Shown here one piece after another: positions 6,368 to 7,339 of a DNA stretch of 7,339 nt. The notes beneath the pieces were generated by a model. It was not told where the DNA came from and did no database searches. It was given only the letters and a program-made list of their open reading frames with translations. Position numbers and translations under genes: made by a program. The stretch's first letter is position 1. Each line of letters opens with the position of its first letter. This stretch comes from an uncultured Anaerosacchariphilus sp. (lineage in GTDB: Bacteria; Bacillota; Clostridia; Lachnospirales; Lachnospiraceae): the NCBI GenBank assembly GCA_934373375.1, contig CAKROP010000099.1, positions 1-7,339 on the forward strand. Reading direction: 5' to 3'.

Positions 6368-7339
6368 ATGATATGCAGAAAAACATACCGAAAATGTCTT
6401 TTGGTTTTGCTGGGAATAAGCCTGCTGGTACTTGGCGTATATGATTATTTCCGGGAACGGGCTCTGATACCGGACTCCTACACCCAGACGGAGGGCGGCG
6501 CAGGACCGGAAACGCCCGGTTTCCCGGTGGCGGCGCAGATTCAGGAGAGTGTTACCAAAGCATCTTATGACAGTCGAAGCGGAAGCAGTTACCGGATTTC
6601 CTATCGATATCTGGGAGTGATTCCCCTGAAAGAAACGAACGTGCAGGTGACGCCAAAAACGACGGTAACGCCCGGCGGCATTCCCATAGGCATCTATATG
6701 GAGACCGATGGCGTCATGGTGATTGGAACCGGGAAAGTGACCGGACGCGACGGCCTGAATTATGAACCGGCCTTCCGGCTGGTACAGGCCGGAGATTATA
6801 TCCGTTCTGTGAACGGCGTGGAGATACGGGAAAAGGAAAAGCTGATAGAGAGTGTGGAAGAAAATGGAAGGGAGAAACTGGTTCTGGGAATCGAGCGTTC
6901 CGGCCAGACTTTTGAAATCCGCCTGCAGGCCGCTGATACAGAAAATGGTTACAGGCTTGGCATCTGGGTACGGGACAATACCCAGGGGATTGGTACGCTG
7001 ACGTTTCTTACAGAAAATGGAAAATTTGGCGCTCTGGGACACGGTATCAATGATTCCGATACCGGGGAGCTTCTGAAGATCAGCGAAGGAAAGCTCTATG
7101 ACACGACCGTGGCGGAAATCCACCGTGGAGAACCAGGCAATCCCGGGCAGGTAGCCGGGCTTATCCGTTATCGAAATAACCTGATCTGCGGACAGATTCA
7201 GGAAAATACAGAGGCTGGGATTTTCGGGGAAGGAACAGAGCGGCTTGGCGATAAGCTGGACGAGGAAGCAGTGGAGGTGGGATATAAACAGGAAATTACA
7301 GAGGGAGAGGCCTGGGTGCGTTCCGGGATCAACGGGGAA
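6368..7339 (+). CDS. spoIVB: SpoIVB sporulation signalling serine protease, 3'-truncated
   Basis: SpoIVB is a forespore-made S55-family serine protease. It is secreted into the intermembrane space, where it triggers SpoIVFB-dependent processing of pro-sigma-K in the mother cell. The frame is open for 324 codons to the right edge; B. subtilis SpoIVB has about 426 residues. A basic start (MICRKTYRK) is followed by a single membrane segment at about 10-25 (CLLVLLGISLLVLGVY). A PDZ domain at about 103-188 (GGIPIGIYMETDGVMVIG, then AGDYIRSVNGVEI) leads into the S55 peptidase domain, marked by LGIWVRDNTQGIGTLTF (197-213) and GALGHGIND, with the catalytic His at 225. By comparison with B. subtilis (H236, D363, S378), the catalytic Asp and Ser lie beyond the window. 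The ATG at 6368 has AGGAGAG at 6354-6360 with 7-base spacing. The position after recN matches the conserved recN-spoIVB-spo0A order and indicates a spore former. Confidence 0.95.
   Translation, partial: MICRKTYRKCLLVLLGISLLVLGVYDYFRERALIPDSYTQTEGGAGPETPGFPVAAQIQESVTKASYDSRSGSSYRISYRYLGVIPLKETNVQVTPKTTVTPGGIPIGIYMETDGVMVIGTGKVTGRDGLNYEPAFRLVQAGDYIRSVNGVEIREKEKLIESVEENGREKLVLGIERSGQTFEIRLQAADTENGYRLGIWVRDNTQGIGTLTFLTENGKFGALGHGINDSDTGELLKISEGKLYDTTVAEIHRGEPGNPGQVAGLIRYRNNLICGQIQENTEAGIFGEGTERLGDKLDEEAVEVGYKQEITEGEAWVRSGINGE

Noticed and set aside
5861..7123. A 420-codon open frame on the minus strand, opposite recN and spoIVB.
   Set aside because: It crosses the recN terminator and two clearly real genes, and shows no recognisable motif. 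It is an antisense shadow.

Overview
The window is a compact, all plus-strand chromosomal segment. By family and gene order it comes from an endospore-forming Firmicute of class Clostridia. The order is ispA (3' part), dxs, tlyA, nadK, argR, recN, spoIVB (5' part). Bacillus subtilis has the same cluster (yqiD/ispA-dxs-yqxC-ahrC-recN-spoIVB-spo0A), but without nadK between the tlyA homologue and the arginine repressor. Clostridia commonly carry nadK there. The moderately GC-rich codon use (by eye) and the protein flavour suggest a Lachnospiraceae-like gut anaerobe, but that family-level guess is inference.

Layout: positions 1-428 hold the C-terminal half of a polyprenyl diphosphate synthase. 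Dxs (444-2312) follows after 15 bases. A 63-base gap with a GAAA-looped hairpin separates dxs from tlyA (2376-3221). Then nadK (3243-4115), argR (4129-4578) and recN (4592-6280) are packed with 13-21 base gaps, each with its own Shine-Dalgarno sequence. A strong intrinsic terminator (6299-6334) follows recN. spoIVB starts at 6368 and runs off the right edge. No gene-free stretch exceeds 87 bases. I see no RNA genes, mobile elements, CRISPR arrays or long repeats.

Functionally, dxs and ispA are the entry step of the MEP isoprenoid pathway and a prenyl chain-elongation step. TlyA is a ribosomal RNA 2'-O-methyltransferase, NadK makes NADP (NADPH is used by the MEP pathway), ArgR controls arginine metabolism, and RecN acts in double-strand break repair. 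The terminator sets this housekeeping unit apart from spoIVB, the forespore-made protease that signals activation of mother-cell sigma-K. spo0A would be expected just beyond the right edge.

I find no undescribed system here. The most interesting signal is a possible sigma-G-type forespore promoter (6271-6299). Its predicted start point lies inside the left arm of the recN terminator, so a forespore transcript could begin past most of that arm and escape termination. The second is the dxs-tlyA hairpin, which has no T-run and so is not a terminator.
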